Made by a program: the position numbers and the translations under genes. Source: Lysinibacillus capsici (GTDB lineage Bacteria > Bacillota > Bacilli > Bacillales_A > Planococcaceae). Taken from it: a stretch of 64,000 nt of DNA. The notes beneath the pieces were generated by a model. The model saw only the letters and a program-made list of their open reading frames with translations, had not been told where the DNA came from and ran no database searches. The DNA lies in contig NZ_PXXX01000003.1 in assembly GCF_003367505.1 (NCBI RefSeq), positions 1 through 64,000 of the forward strand, given 5' to 3'. Below are positions 10,533 to 19,197 of the stretch, piece by piece (the first letter of the stretch is position 1; each line of letters begins with the position of its first letter).

Positions 10533-11525
10533 ATGATTTTCGTTGATAATAAAGGGATCCATGATCCACGTATTAATCTTGCTATTGAGGAGTATTTGTT
10601 AAAAACAATGGACGTTGAGAAAGAGCCAGTGCTCCTTTTCTATATTAATCAACCGTCTATCATCATCGGTAAAAACCAAAATACGATTGAAGAAATCAAT
10701 ACAGACTATGTAGAGGACAATGGCATTATTGTTGTGCGCCGTCTTTCAGGTGGTGGTGCTGTTTATCATGATTTAGGCAATCTTAACTTCAGCTTTATTA
10801 CAAATGATGATGGCGATAGCTTTATGAACTATAAAAAATTCACGCAACCAGTTGTTGACGCTCTAGCAAAAATGGGTGTGAATGCAGAGCTCTCAGGACG
10901 TAATGATATACTAGCAGAGGGACGTAAAGTTTCAGGAAATGCTCAGTTCTCTACAAAAGGACGTATGTTCAGCCATGGTACATTGATGTTTGATACAGAA
11001 ATCGATGCGGTTGTCTCAGCCTTAAAGGTCAAAAAGGATAAAATCGAATCAAAAGGTATTAAATCAATTCGCTCACGAGTAGCAAACATTTCAGAGTTTT
11101 TAAAAGAGCAAATGACAGTTGAGGAATTCCGTCTTGAAATTTTAAAATCCATTTTTGGCGGGGAAGAAAATATTCGTTATTATGAGCTAACCGAAGATGA
11201 TTGGGCAAATATCCACAAGCTATCAGAGGAACGCTATCAAACATGGGAGTGGAATTTTGGGAAATCACCTCGCTTTAATATTCAAAAAACACACCGATTC
11301 CCAACAGGAGGCATTGATATTCGCCTAGAAGTAAATCATGGTGTGATGGAAGAAGTGCATATTTTTGGAGATTTCTTTGGTGTCGGTGATATGGCTGATA
11401 TAGAACAGCGCTTAGTTGGGACAAACTATGACAGAGCTGCAATTGCTAAGGCATTAGCAGACATTGATATCCCTACATATTTTGGTGGAATTTCAACTGA
11501 GGACTTTTTACAATTAATTTATTAA
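10533..11525 (+). CDS. lplJ: Lipoate-protein ligase (LplA type)
   Basis: A 330-residue enzyme that adenylates free lipoate and transfers it to the lipoyl domains of 2-oxoacid dehydrogenases and the glycine cleavage H protein. The family motif RRLSGGGAVYHDLGNLNFSF-type segment is present at about residues 68-87, and the adenylate-binding Lys region (GRKVSGNAQF) follows. The length matches the full two-domain ligase with its C-terminal accessory domain. The start follows GAAGGAGGAAACGTGAACT. It is monocistronic: yhfH diverges from it and a hairpin terminator lies just after it. Same neighbourhood as B. subtilis yhfJ. Confidence 0.95.
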   Translation: MIFVDNKGIHDPRINLAIEEYLLKTMDVEKEPVLLFYINQPSIIIGKNQNTIEEINTDYVEDNGIIVVRRLSGGGAVYHDLGNLNFSFITNDDGDSFMNYKKFTQPVVDALAKMGVNAELSGRNDILAEGRKVSGNAQFSTKGRMFSHGTLMFDTEIDAVVSALKVKKDKIESKGIKSIRSRVANISEFLKEQMTVEEFRLEILKSIFGGEENIRYYELTEDDWANIHKLSEERYQTWEWNFGKSPRFNIQKTHRFPTGGIDIRLEVNHGVMEEVHIFGDFFGVGDMADIEQRLVGTNYDRAAIAKALADIDIPTYFGGISTEDFLQLIY

Positions 11526-11557
11526 GGAAAATACGGTTTCATGTAATGTTTTAGCCT

Positions 11558-11596
11558 AAAGGTTCGCTGACAATTATGTCGTCGAACCTTTTTTTG
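11558..11596 (+). terminator. Terminator after lplJ
   Basis: Stem AAAGGTTCG / CGAACCTTT with an inner GAC/GTC pair, followed directly by a T7 run. It separates lplJ from the Bce-type module. Confidence 0.88.
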
Positions 11597-11625
11597 ATAC
11601 AATATAGAAAGAAAGGAGTGTTGAT

Positions 11626-12330
11626 ATGGAAAAGCATCGAATATTCATAGTTGAAGATGATGTCAAGATTGCATCATTACTAGCGGAAACGCTTAGAAAA
11701 TATCAATACGAAGTTGCAACAATTCAAGAATTTGATCATCTTATAGAAGAATTTACAGCATTTAATCCACATATGGTGCTGCTTGATATAAATTTACCCG
11801 CTTACGATGGCTATTATTGGTGTCGCCAGCTACGTCAGCATACAACATGTCCAATAATTTTCATTTCTGCACGCTCAGGAGAAATGGACCAAATCTTTGC
11901 GCTTGAAAATGGGGGCGACGATTTTATTACAAAGCCTTTTAACTACGAAATTGTGTTGGCTAAAATCCGTAGTCATCTACGCCGTACATATGGTGAATAT
12001 GCAGCAAGGCAAGAAGAACGGACAATCAAGCAAGGACAGCTTGTACTTCATTTAGAAAGAATGGAGCTACATAAAAATGATTTAGAAATTCCACTTCAGA
12101 AAAAAGAATGTATCATCTTAGAGCTATTGATGGGCAATGCACCGAAAGTAGTTTCGCGTGAGCAATTGTTAGAGGAGCTTTGGGACGATCAAGCATTTGT
12201 CGATGAAAACACTTTGAATGTGAATATGACCCGAGTTCGAAAAAAGTTAGCGGATTATCATATATCGTCAACAATCGAAACGGTACGTGGTGCAGGCTAT
12301 CGATTCATATTAAGTGCAGGTGAGCTATAG
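11626..12330 (+). CDS. BceR-like response regulator
   Basis: A 234-residue OmpR-type regulator with phospho-acceptor Asp54 (LLDINLP), acidic pair EDD near residue 10, Lys in TKPF and a C-terminal winged helix ending GAGYRF. The receiver segment FISARSGEMDQIFALENGGDDF is typical of the BceR/PsdR branch. It is the first gene of a five-gene module for peptide-antibiotic sensing and resistance. The kinase gene starts on the last base of its stop codon. By analogy it activates the downstream transporter genes. The ribosome site is GAAAGGAGTG. Confidence 0.9.
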   Translation: MEKHRIFIVEDDVKIASLLAETLRKYQYEVATIQEFDHLIEEFTAFNPHMVLLDINLPAYDGYYWCRQLRQHTTCPIIFISARSGEMDQIFALENGGDDFITKPFNYEIVLAKIRSHLRRTYGEYAARQEERTIKQGQLVLHLERMELHKNDLEIPLQKKECIILELLMGNAPKVVSREQLLEELWDDQAFVDENTLNVNMTRVRKKLADYHISSTIETVRGAGYRFILSAGEL

Positions 12331-13313
12331 TGGGCTGGAAACTTTTTTTACGTGATTATGCATCATTTATTGTGTTCCAGCTCTTATTAGTTGGCTTCAT
12401 CATGGTTATCTATGCACTCGACGGTTTTCGAAATATTGATACGGCTATTTATTCCTTTTGTATTAGCCTTGTGCTATTAGCATCCTTTTTACTTGTCCGC
12501 TATTTAATGCGGCAACGCTACTTATTGAAGATAACTCAGCTTCCATCAGCAATGGAGGATGTGCTACAAAAAAATGCAAAAACGCCAGAAGCTATACAAA
12601 CCGAGAAGTATATGCATGAATTGTATCGACTTTATCAACATGAGCTGCATGCTTTATATGCAAGTCAAAAAAGGCATGATCAATTTATGAACCAGTGGGT
12701 CCATCAAATGAAAACACCTATTTCAGTGATTGAATTATTATTACAAGATGACCGACCTCTTGATAAAAAGAATGTTCAGGAGGAAATCGATCGCTTGCGT
12801 AGAGGATTGGACATGGTACTTGTTAATGCACGCCTAGAAAATTTTGAGGATGATATGCAAGTAGAGCGGGTTGCGTTAAAAGGTATTGTAACTGCAACTG
12901 TTAATGAAAATAAACGTTTATTTATTACGAAAAGAGTTTTCCCGGAAATTCATATTGACGACGATCTAATTGTTGCCAGTGATTCAAAATGGCTTCGTTT
13001 CATTCTTGGACAATTTATCACCAATGCAGTGAAATACACGTTTGAAGCCAATAAAAAAATTGTTATTTCTGCCATTGAAAAGGATGACTATGTACAACTT
13101 GCGATTTGTGATGAGGGTATTGGGATTCCAGCTTCCGATCTTTCTCGTGTTACGAAAGCCTTTTTTACTGGCGAAAATGGGCGGAAAACAGGTGAATCAA
13201 CTGGAATGGGCCTTTATTTAGCCAAAGAAATCTGTGAAAAGCTAGGGCATGAGCTGGCTATTACATCAGAGGTAGGAAAAGGGACGATTGTGACAGTAAC
13301 ATTTACAAATTAG
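12330..13313 (+). CDS. BceS-like intramembrane-sensing histidine kinase
   Basis: A 327-residue kinase with two N-terminal helices (about residues 13-30 and 37-58) and practically no extracellular loop, the signature of BceS-type kinases that sense through their cognate ABC transporter. The phospho-accepting His is His125 in WVHQMKTP, and the ATPase part has FITNAVKYT, DEGIGIP and GESTGMGLYL. GTG start, overlapping the regulator stop by one base. In B. subtilis the cognate permease activates such kinases when bacitracin, nisin or related peptides are present. The peptide recognised here cannot be told. Confidence 0.9.
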   Translation: MGWKLFLRDYASFIVFQLLLVGFIMVIYALDGFRNIDTAIYSFCISLVLLASFLLVRYLMRQRYLLKITQLPSAMEDVLQKNAKTPEAIQTEKYMHELYRLYQHELHALYASQKRHDQFMNQWVHQMKTPISVIELLLQDDRPLDKKNVQEEIDRLRRGLDMVLVNARLENFEDDMQVERVALKGIVTATVNENKRLFITKRVFPEIHIDDDLIVASDSKWLRFILGQFITNAVKYTFEANKKIVISAIEKDDYVQLAICDEGIGIPASDLSRVTKAFFTGENGRKTGESTGMGLYLAKEICEKLGHELAITSEVGKGTIVTVTFTN

Positions 13314-13324
13314 GGGGCACTAGG

Positions 13325-13750
13325 ATGGTAGAGGTACGTATAGAAGATTGGAAACTAACGATTGATAAGGAGAAAACAAATGCGCTTTATATGACACATC
13401 TGCAAGCGGGAGATCCATTAGCCTATCAAAATTTTATCCTGGCAAATGAAAAGTTAGATGAAGAACTACTGCATTTTTCAAAGAGCCTTGGGTTAAACTT
13501 ACAGCAACCAACATTATTGAATGCTTTTCCTGTAGACGGTCAACAGATTATGTATAGTGGGTATTATACTGTATGTGGGGAAATCGTAGAGGGAGAAATG
13601 GATGCTTGGGATGTGATTATTGGGGAGCATTGCTTTAGTTTAGTAGAGGAAGAGTCAATACTGGCTTTAACAGAGCCTCATTTTCACATTGGTTTTGAGG
13701 TCGTTTTACAGTGGCTTTTACCTCAATCCTTAGAATTAATGAAGAAATAA
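13325..13750 (+). CDS. Unknown 141-residue protein inside the Bce-type operon
   Basis: Not recognised. It starts at an ATG after GGGGGCACTAGG, lies 11 nt after the kinase and 12 nt before the ATPase gene, and so must be co-transcribed with them. The protein is acidic, soluble, without signal peptide or transmembrane helix, and has only two Cys. It is rich in Glu, Leu and Gln, with a central segment FPVDGQQIMYSGYYTVCGEI that looks like beta strands. The standard B. subtilis bce, psd and yxd modules have no gene at this position. A modulatory role in signalling or an adaptor for the transporter is conceivable but purely positional. Confidence 0.75.
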   Translation: MVEVRIEDWKLTIDKEKTNALYMTHLQAGDPLAYQNFILANEKLDEELLHFSKSLGLNLQQPTLLNAFPVDGQQIMYSGYYTVCGEIVEGEMDAWDVIIGEHCFSLVEEESILALTEPHFHIGFEVVLQWLLPQSLELMKK

Positions 13751-13762
13751 GGTGAATGAAGT

Positions 13763-14539
13763 ATGCCTATTTTACAAATTAAAGATGTGACAAAAGTGTA
13801 CGAAGGTAAAGTAACGCATCGAGCATTAAATCAATTGAGCTTTGACGTGGAAGAAGGCGAGTTTTTAGCTGTTATGGGGCCCTCAGGAAGCGGTAAAACG
13901 ACATTGTTGAATATTATTTCGACCATCGATGAACCAACTAGTGGAGAAATCATTTTAGATGGAATGAATCCACATAAGTTGAATGCTACAGAGCTTGCCT
14001 ATTTTAGAAGAAGACAGCTTGGCTTTGTGTTTCAGGATTTCAATCTTTTGCATATGCTGACGGTCGAGGAAAATATCGTGTTGCCCTTAACGTTAGATCA
14101 ACAGCCACTAGAGGTAATGGAGGAGCGTCTGGCAAGTATTGTAGAAAAGCTAGATTTAACTTCCTTCCTTCATAAACGTCCAAATGAAATATCTGGGGGA
14201 CAGGCACAAAGAACAGCAATTGGTCGTGCGCTTATTCATAATCCTAGTCTCATTTTAGCGGACGAACCTACAGGTAATTTAGATTCAAATTCTTCACGTG
14301 ATGTGCTTGAACTATTGACAAAGGTGAATCAGGATAAACAAACGACAATCGTGATGGTCACGCATGATCCAATTGCAGCAAGTTATTGTGATCGAGTGTT
14401 ATTCATTAAAGATGGTGAATTTTTTAATGAAATTTATCGAGATGACCGCCGTCAGATGTTTTTCCAACGTATTTTAAATGTTTTGAGCTTACTAGGAGGA
14501 GGGCAAGTAGGTGACCTTTCGACAATTCGCTTACCGTAA
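13763..14539 (+). CDS. BceA-like ABC transporter ATPase
   Basis: A 258-residue ATPase with Walker A GPSGSGKTT (about 39-47), Q loop FVFQDFNLL, signature ISGGQAQR, Walker B LILADEPTG and the H loop VTHD. With the next gene it forms an antimicrobial-peptide transporter that both removes the peptide from its lipid target and signals to the kinase. The last ~25 residues (FFQRILNVLSLLGG...) are the short tail seen in this subfamily. The reading frame overlaps the permease start by 29 nt, indicating translational coupling. Confidence 0.93.
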   Translation: MPILQIKDVTKVYEGKVTHRALNQLSFDVEEGEFLAVMGPSGSGKTTLLNIISTIDEPTSGEIILDGMNPHKLNATELAYFRRRQLGFVFQDFNLLHMLTVEENIVLPLTLDQQPLEVMEERLASIVEKLDLTSFLHKRPNEISGGQAQRTAIGRALIHNPSLILADEPTGNLDSNSSRDVLELLTKVNQDKQTTIVMVTHDPIAASYCDRVLFIKDGEFFNEIYRDDRRQMFFQRILNVLSLLGGGQVGDLSTIRLP

Positions 14540-16445
14540 TGTCGTGCGGAACAGCCGGATATATGGCGCCTTTTTCATGGCAAGCTTTTTTTCTGTGGCT
14601 GTATTTTTTATCTATTCCATGCTGATGTTTCACCCTGATATTGAACGTGGGATATTAGGGGAGATGTCTCTCATTGGGATGGTGGGGGCTGAAATTGTTC
14701 TCGTCCTGTTTACATTATTCTTTTTATATTATTCCATGAGTGCCTTTTTAGAGGCCAGATCACATGAATTTGCTATTTTATTGCATTTGGGAATGGAAAA
14801 ACGTCAGATGAATAAACTTGTCTTTTTAGAGACAATGATTATTGGAACAGGCTCCATTATTGTAGGGATTGTCTTTGGTTTCTCCTTTTCAAAATTCTTT
14901 TTTATGATTGTTAGGGAAATTTTACATTTAGAAGATTTACCACTCTATATTTCATGGGAGCCATTTTTATTAACGATTGGTGTTTTCACAAGTGCATTTT
15001 TCGTCATTTCATTTATTAGTGTGTATTTTACACGAGAGAGAAAATTACGAGATCTTATAAAAGGCAGTGATTATTTAAATAGCTTAACAACGTATTCCAA
15101 AATACGAGCTTTCTATGGTATTTCTTTAATTGTAACGACGTATATTCTCGCGTTTGTTGTCGGACATACATCACTAATTGGGCTAACGCTGTTAATACCA
15201 TTTTCCGCAACATTTGGCACCTATTATTTTTTCAGTGATTCTGTACCTTGTTTTTTAGATTTAGCACGTGGGAAACGCAAATATCATTGGCAACGCTACC
15301 GTCTACTATCGCTAGCAGAACAAACGCATATAATGATGGATAACGTGAAAATGTTTTTCGTTGTGACGATGGTATCGACACTTGCATTTTTATCTGTTGG
15401 TGTTTTAGCAACAATGTCCTCCTATACAACGCAATATGATCGATTAAATCCACTCGGGCTGGTTTATAAAGGGGATGTCGATAATCCATATGAACGGGAG
15501 CATATCAATTCTTTAAGGCTGCAATTAGAGGAGAAAGGTTTATCTTATCAGCTATCCCGTTTTATTGTTGTGAAGCAAACCTCCTCTTTCACTCGAAATG
15601 AAGTGGAGGTTTTTCGAGAGTCCGATATGAATGTCCTGCTTTCTTCCTACAGTTATCCATTATTGAATCTGGAAGCAGGTGAGGCAGTATTCATTCCTTA
15701 TTCGGAGGATTCCCTAAAAAAATTAAAAGATCGAGTTGTGCATACTGTTTTAGAAGAAAACAATATACCGCTCACTATTGATAGTGTCTATCCAAAAATA
15801 GTGTTTCCAGGCTCGATTGTCAGTGTCAATTCGATTGTCATTAGTGATGAAGACTTCGCGAAGCTTATTCATCCGATTTCCGATCAAGACATTATTCAAC
15901 CAAGCTATCATCTATTTACATTTGTTATTCCTCAATGGATGGAAACGAAGGATATTGGTAAGGATATCGATCATCTAGAATCCAATTTATATTTTATTAA
16001 AAAGGATAAGTTTAGCCCTTTTTACTTTGAAAATGCAGGATTAAATTATTCTTATATACTAGCTACCTACTCATTATTTACATTAGTGGGTGTTTTAGTA
16101 GCCACTGTATTTTTACTTGCAGCTGGTAGCTTTATCTATTTTAAATTGCATACATCCCTCGAACGTGAAAAGCGTAAATTTGATGTATTAAAACGTATGG
16201 GTTTAACAGATACAGAGTTAAAAAAGCTAGTTAATCGCCATTTGTTTCCCCAATTCTTTTTACCTTGGGGTGTTGCGATGATGCATAGTGCCTTTGCTTT
16301 TCTAATGGTTCAAGGTATTTTAAGGGACATTGCGAATATATCGATTGTAAAAGAAGTATTCTTTGCTTTTGGCTTTTTTGTATTAATACAAGTGGTTTAT
16401 TTTTATTTAATTCGATGGCGCTATATCTCCCATATTCGCTCATGA
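14511..16445 (+). CDS. BceB-like ABC transporter permease
   Basis: A 644-residue FtsX-domain permease that begins FRQFAYRNVVRNSRIY, typical of BceB proteins. It has about ten transmembrane helices in a 1+3+... pattern, with one large extracellular loop of ~210 residues (about 310-525) between helices 7 and 8. In this family that loop decides which peptide is recognised. The GTG start follows AGGAGGAGGGCAAGTAG and lies inside the ATPase gene. No hairpin terminator was seen before the lcfB promoter ~70 nt downstream. It should be both the resistance pump and the sensor of the module. Confidence 0.93.
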   Translation: MTFRQFAYRNVVRNSRIYGAFFMASFFSVAVFFIYSMLMFHPDIERGILGEMSLIGMVGAEIVLVLFTLFFLYYSMSAFLEARSHEFAILLHLGMEKRQMNKLVFLETMIIGTGSIIVGIVFGFSFSKFFFMIVREILHLEDLPLYISWEPFLLTIGVFTSAFFVISFISVYFTRERKLRDLIKGSDYLNSLTTYSKIRAFYGISLIVTTYILAFVVGHTSLIGLTLLIPFSATFGTYYFFSDSVPCFLDLARGKRKYHWQRYRLLSLAEQTHIMMDNVKMFFVVTMVSTLAFLSVGVLATMSSYTTQYDRLNPLGLVYKGDVDNPYEREHINSLRLQLEEKGLSYQLSRFIVVKQTSSFTRNEVEVFRESDMNVLLSSYSYPLLNLEAGEAVFIPYSEDSLKKLKDRVVHTVLEENNIPLTIDSVYPKIVFPGSIVSVNSIVISDEDFAKLIHPISDQDIIQPSYHLFTFVIPQWMETKDIGKDIDHLESNLYFIKKDKFSPFYFENAGLNYSYILATYSLFTLVGVLVATVFLLAAGSFIYFKLHTSLEREKRKFDVLKRMGLTDTELKKLVNRHLFPQFFLPWGVAMMHSAFAFLMVQGILRDIANISIVKEVFFAFGFFVLIQVVYFYLIRWRYISHIRS

Positions 16446-16513
16446 AGTAATGGTTTAAAAGAGAAAAAAATGAATTATTTAACGTAATTTATGACATGAG
16501 ATAAAAAGACTCA

Positions 16514-16542
16514 TTGTTTTTTAGATATATTTCTTATATAAT
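16514..16542 (+). promoter_or_regulatory. SigA-type promoter of lcfB
   Basis: TTGTTT and a perfect TATAAT separated by 17 nt, ending 45 nt before the lcfB start. Confidence 0.75.
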
Positions 16543-16547
16543 ATTAC

Positions 16548-16561
16548 TGAATAACGATTCA
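16548..16561. promoter_or_regulatory. FadR-like operator at the lcfB transcription start
   Basis: TGAAT-AACG-ATTCA dyad, matching the core of the B. subtilis FadR box (TGAATGANTANTCATTCA). It begins 6 nt after the -10 box, where bound repressor would block initiation. lcfB is a FadR target in B. subtilis. The assignment is by motif and position only. Confidence 0.6.
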
Positions 16562-16587
16562 TTTTATACGATAAGGGGATGGTGTAA

Positions 16588-18135
16588 TTGAATTTAGTTT
16601 CACGTGTTCGTCAACAGGCAACAGAACAACCTGAAAAAGTGGCGTATCATTTTATGGGGAAAGATACGACTTACGGGGAATTTGAGCATACAGTTGGCCG
16701 CTTTGCAAAGGGATTACAAGATTTAGGCGTTGAAAAAGGGGATCATGTGGCGTTTTTACTCGGCAACACGCCACACTACTTAATTGCCCTCTATGCAACA
16801 ATGCGCTTAGGGGCAACAGCAATACCTGTTAATCCAATCTATACACCGGATGAAATTTCTTACATTTTGCATAATGGAGATGTAAAAGCAGTCATTGCTC
16901 TGGATATGTTGCTGCCATTGGTTGAAAAAGGTGTACAAGCATTTCCACAGGTAAAAACATTTATAGTTTGTGAAACCACACCAGATATAGCGGAAAAAGT
17001 GGCAGCTTTATCACCACAAGCACAAGAAAAAACACATTTATTTACACATGTAATCGCCAAAACCACTCAATCTTTACAACCTGTTGAAGTTGCAGAGGAT
17101 GACAATGCTATTATTTTATATACTTCAGGAACTACAGGTAGTCCAAAGGGAGCCATGCTGACACATGGCAATGTGTACTCAAATGCACGTGATGTTGCGC
17201 ATTATTTAGGCATTAATGCAGAGGACCGTGTTATTGCGACACTACCTGTATTCCATGTATTTGCCTTAACGGTAGTGGTGAATGCGCCTTTATTAAGTGG
17301 GGCAACAGTTTTACTTGCACCACGCTTTAGCCCTAGCGAAATTTTTGCTTTAGCACGAGAGCAAAAAGCAACGGTATTTGCTGGTGTTCCTACTATGTAT
17401 AATTTCTTGTACCAATTACCTGAGGGCAATCCTGAAGATTTCTCGACAATTCGTTTAGCTATTTCAGGTGGTGCCTCCTTGCCTGTTGCGCTACTACATA
17501 ATTTCGAACAGAAATTTAATGTGCGTGTGTCAGAGGGCTATGGCTTATCCGAAGCTTCACCCGTGACATGTTTTAACCCATTAGATCGTGATCGTAAAGC
17601 TGGCTCTATTGGAACATCCATTAGCAATGTCGAGAATAGAGTTGTTGATGTTAATGGTCAGGAAGTACCTGTGGGCGAAGTTGGAGAGCTAATTGTACGT
17701 GGTCCAAATGTGATGAAGGGATACTATAAAATGCCTGAAGAAACGGCGATGGCGATTCGTGACGGCTGGCTCTATACAGGAGATTTAGCAAAGGTAGATG
17801 AAGAAGGGTATTTTTACATTGTCGATCGTAAAAAGGATATGATTATTGTAGGGGGCTTTAATGTTTATCCTCGTGAAGTAGAGGAAGTGCTGTTTGCCCA
17901 TAATAATATTGTAGAAGCAGCAGTGGTAGGCTTCCCAGACCCTAACTTAGGGGAAGCAGTACATGCCTATGTTGTGCTGAAAGAAGTAGCTGCTACTACA
18001 ACAGATGATCTACTATCCTATTGTGCTAAACATATGGTGAAGTATAAGGTTCCGAAAGTAATTGAAATACTGGATGAACTACCAAAAAACACAACAGGAA
18101 AAATATTAAGACGCTCATTAAAAGAGAAAGTTTAA
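16588..18135 (+). CDS. lcfB: Long-chain fatty-acid--CoA ligase
   Basis: A 515-residue AMP-forming ligase that activates long-chain fatty acids to acyl-CoA. The P-loop-like motif is YTSGTTGSPKGAM (about 179-191), followed by VSEGYGLSEASP, the hinge motif GWLYTGDLAKVDEEGYF, DRKKDMIIVGGFNVYP and the catalytic Lys in NTTGKILRR. The start is TTG after GGGGATGGTG. It is a single-gene unit with its own promoter, a FadR-like operator and a terminator, consistent with control by fatty-acid availability. It matches B. subtilis YhfL/LcfB in sequence pattern and neighbourhood. Confidence 0.93.
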   Translation: MNLVSRVRQQATEQPEKVAYHFMGKDTTYGEFEHTVGRFAKGLQDLGVEKGDHVAFLLGNTPHYLIALYATMRLGATAIPVNPIYTPDEISYILHNGDVKAVIALDMLLPLVEKGVQAFPQVKTFIVCETTPDIAEKVAALSPQAQEKTHLFTHVIAKTTQSLQPVEVAEDDNAIILYTSGTTGSPKGAMLTHGNVYSNARDVAHYLGINAEDRVIATLPVFHVFALTVVVNAPLLSGATVLLAPRFSPSEIFALAREQKATVFAGVPTMYNFLYQLPEGNPEDFSTIRLAISGGASLPVALLHNFEQKFNVRVSEGYGLSEASPVTCFNPLDRDRKAGSIGTSISNVENRVVDVNGQEVPVGEVGELIVRGPNVMKGYYKMPEETAMAIRDGWLYTGDLAKVDEEGYFYIVDRKKDMIIVGGFNVYPREVEEVLFAHNNIVEAAVVGFPDPNLGEAVHAYVVLKEVAATTTDDLLSYCAKHMVKYKVPKVIEILDELPKNTTGKILRRSLKEKV

Positions 18136-18143
18136 ACGAGAAA

Positions 18144-18174
18144 AGCTACTATTGAAAAATGGTAGCTCTTTTTT
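18144..18174 (+). terminator. Terminator after lcfB
   Basis: 9-bp stem AGCTACTAT / ATGGTAGCT (one G-T pair) followed by a CT7 run. Confidence 0.85.
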
Positions 18175-18300
18175 TGTACATTATTCGTATAATAGTAAAA
18201 TCAGTTGAGAGTAGATGTCTGTAAGTGATAAAATCAAACTTGTGAAATCTTCTACATACTTTTCAAGAGCTTGTCATATAGTGAGGAAGTAATGTAAAAA

Positions 18301-18339
18301 GACGTACAAAACTGGAACCCTTTGAGGTGAAGCCACGTC
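18301..18339 (+). other. Small hairpin-forming segment in the dedA leader
   Basis: GACGT and ACGTC arms enclose 29 nt that can pair further (ACC with GGT). It lies 45 nt before the dedA-family start. It matches no riboswitch class I know and may be chance; the rest of the 18175-18384 gap shows nothing else. Confidence 0.25.
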
Positions 18340-18384
18340 AAAACTTTTAGGTAAAAATACTATTGAAAGAGAGCATACAAAAAC

Positions 18385-19032
18385 ATGTTAGAACTCATTA
18401 AGGAGTTAATAAGTTTTATTGTGCATATCGATGTGCATTTAGAAGAAATTATTCGTGATTTTGGCAATTGGAGCTATCTTATTTTATTTGCGATTGTTTT
18501 TGTAGAAACAGGGGTTGTTATTTTCCCATTCTTACCTGGTGATTCCTTGTTATTTGCAAGTGGAACATTAGCTGCGGCAATGGGCGCATTCGATATGTGG
18601 ATTTTAATCCCTGTATTTTTAGCAGCAGCTATTTTGGGAGATACGATGAACTATCATATTGGACATAAGGTAGGGACATCTATTCCGCCAAAGAGCCTCC
18701 TCGGTAGAGTTGTTAAGAAAGAGCGTATGGAAGCAGCTGAAAAATTCTTTAATACACATGGTGGGAAAACGATCGTAATCGCACGTTTCATGCCATTTAT
18801 TCGTACATTTATCCCGTTTGTGGCGGGTGCAAGTAAAATGAAATATAGTTATTTCTTATTTTATAATATTTTTGGTGCAATTTTATGGGTATTCAGTTGT
18901 ACGTTATTAGGTTACTTCTTTGGGAATATTCCAATTATTAAAGATAACTTCTCTGTTGTATTGATTTTGATTATCTTTATATCAGTTGTGCCTGCAGTGA
19001 TCGGTGCAATTAAATCCAAAGTCGGTAAATAA
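18385..19032 (+). CDS. DedA-family membrane protein
   Basis: A 215-residue integral membrane protein with about five helices. It has the DedA/VTT fingerprints: FPFLPGDSLLFASG near residue 50, GDTMNYHIGHKVG, and the basic FMPFIRTFIPFVAGASKM segment at about 137-154 with its essential Arg residues. Proteins of this family are proton-dependent scramblases or flippases; relatives move undecaprenyl phosphate or phosphatidylethanolamine across the membrane. Which lipid is used here is open. The start codon is weakly supported (GAAAGAGAG is ~10 nt away), but the N-terminus aligns with family length. Monocistronic, with its own terminator. Confidence 0.88.
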   Translation: MLELIKELISFIVHIDVHLEEIIRDFGNWSYLILFAIVFVETGVVIFPFLPGDSLLFASGTLAAAMGAFDMWILIPVFLAAAILGDTMNYHIGHKVGTSIPPKSLLGRVVKKERMEAAEKFFNTHGGKTIVIARFMPFIRTFIPFVAGASKMKYSYFLFYNIFGAILWVFSCTLLGYFFGNIPIIKDNFSVVLILIIFISVVPAVIGAIKSKVGK

Positions 19033-19035
19033 TAT

Positions 19036-19079
19036 GGACAGTCCTTAAGTGATTCATCATCACAGGGACTGTCCTTTCT
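19036..19079 (+). terminator. Terminator after dedA-family gene
   Basis: GGACAGTCC / GGACTGTCC stem with an inner GTGAT/ATCAC pair, followed by TTTCTTTATT. Confidence 0.8.
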
Positions 19080-19197
19080 TTATTATTTGCTGAAAAAGCA
19101 AAGTTGGCATGTTAAGTTAGCTTGAAGTATAAGCATCAGGTCGTAAAAAATGTTATACTATAAATTACTAGAAAATGGAGAAATGGGGGGCAATGGA

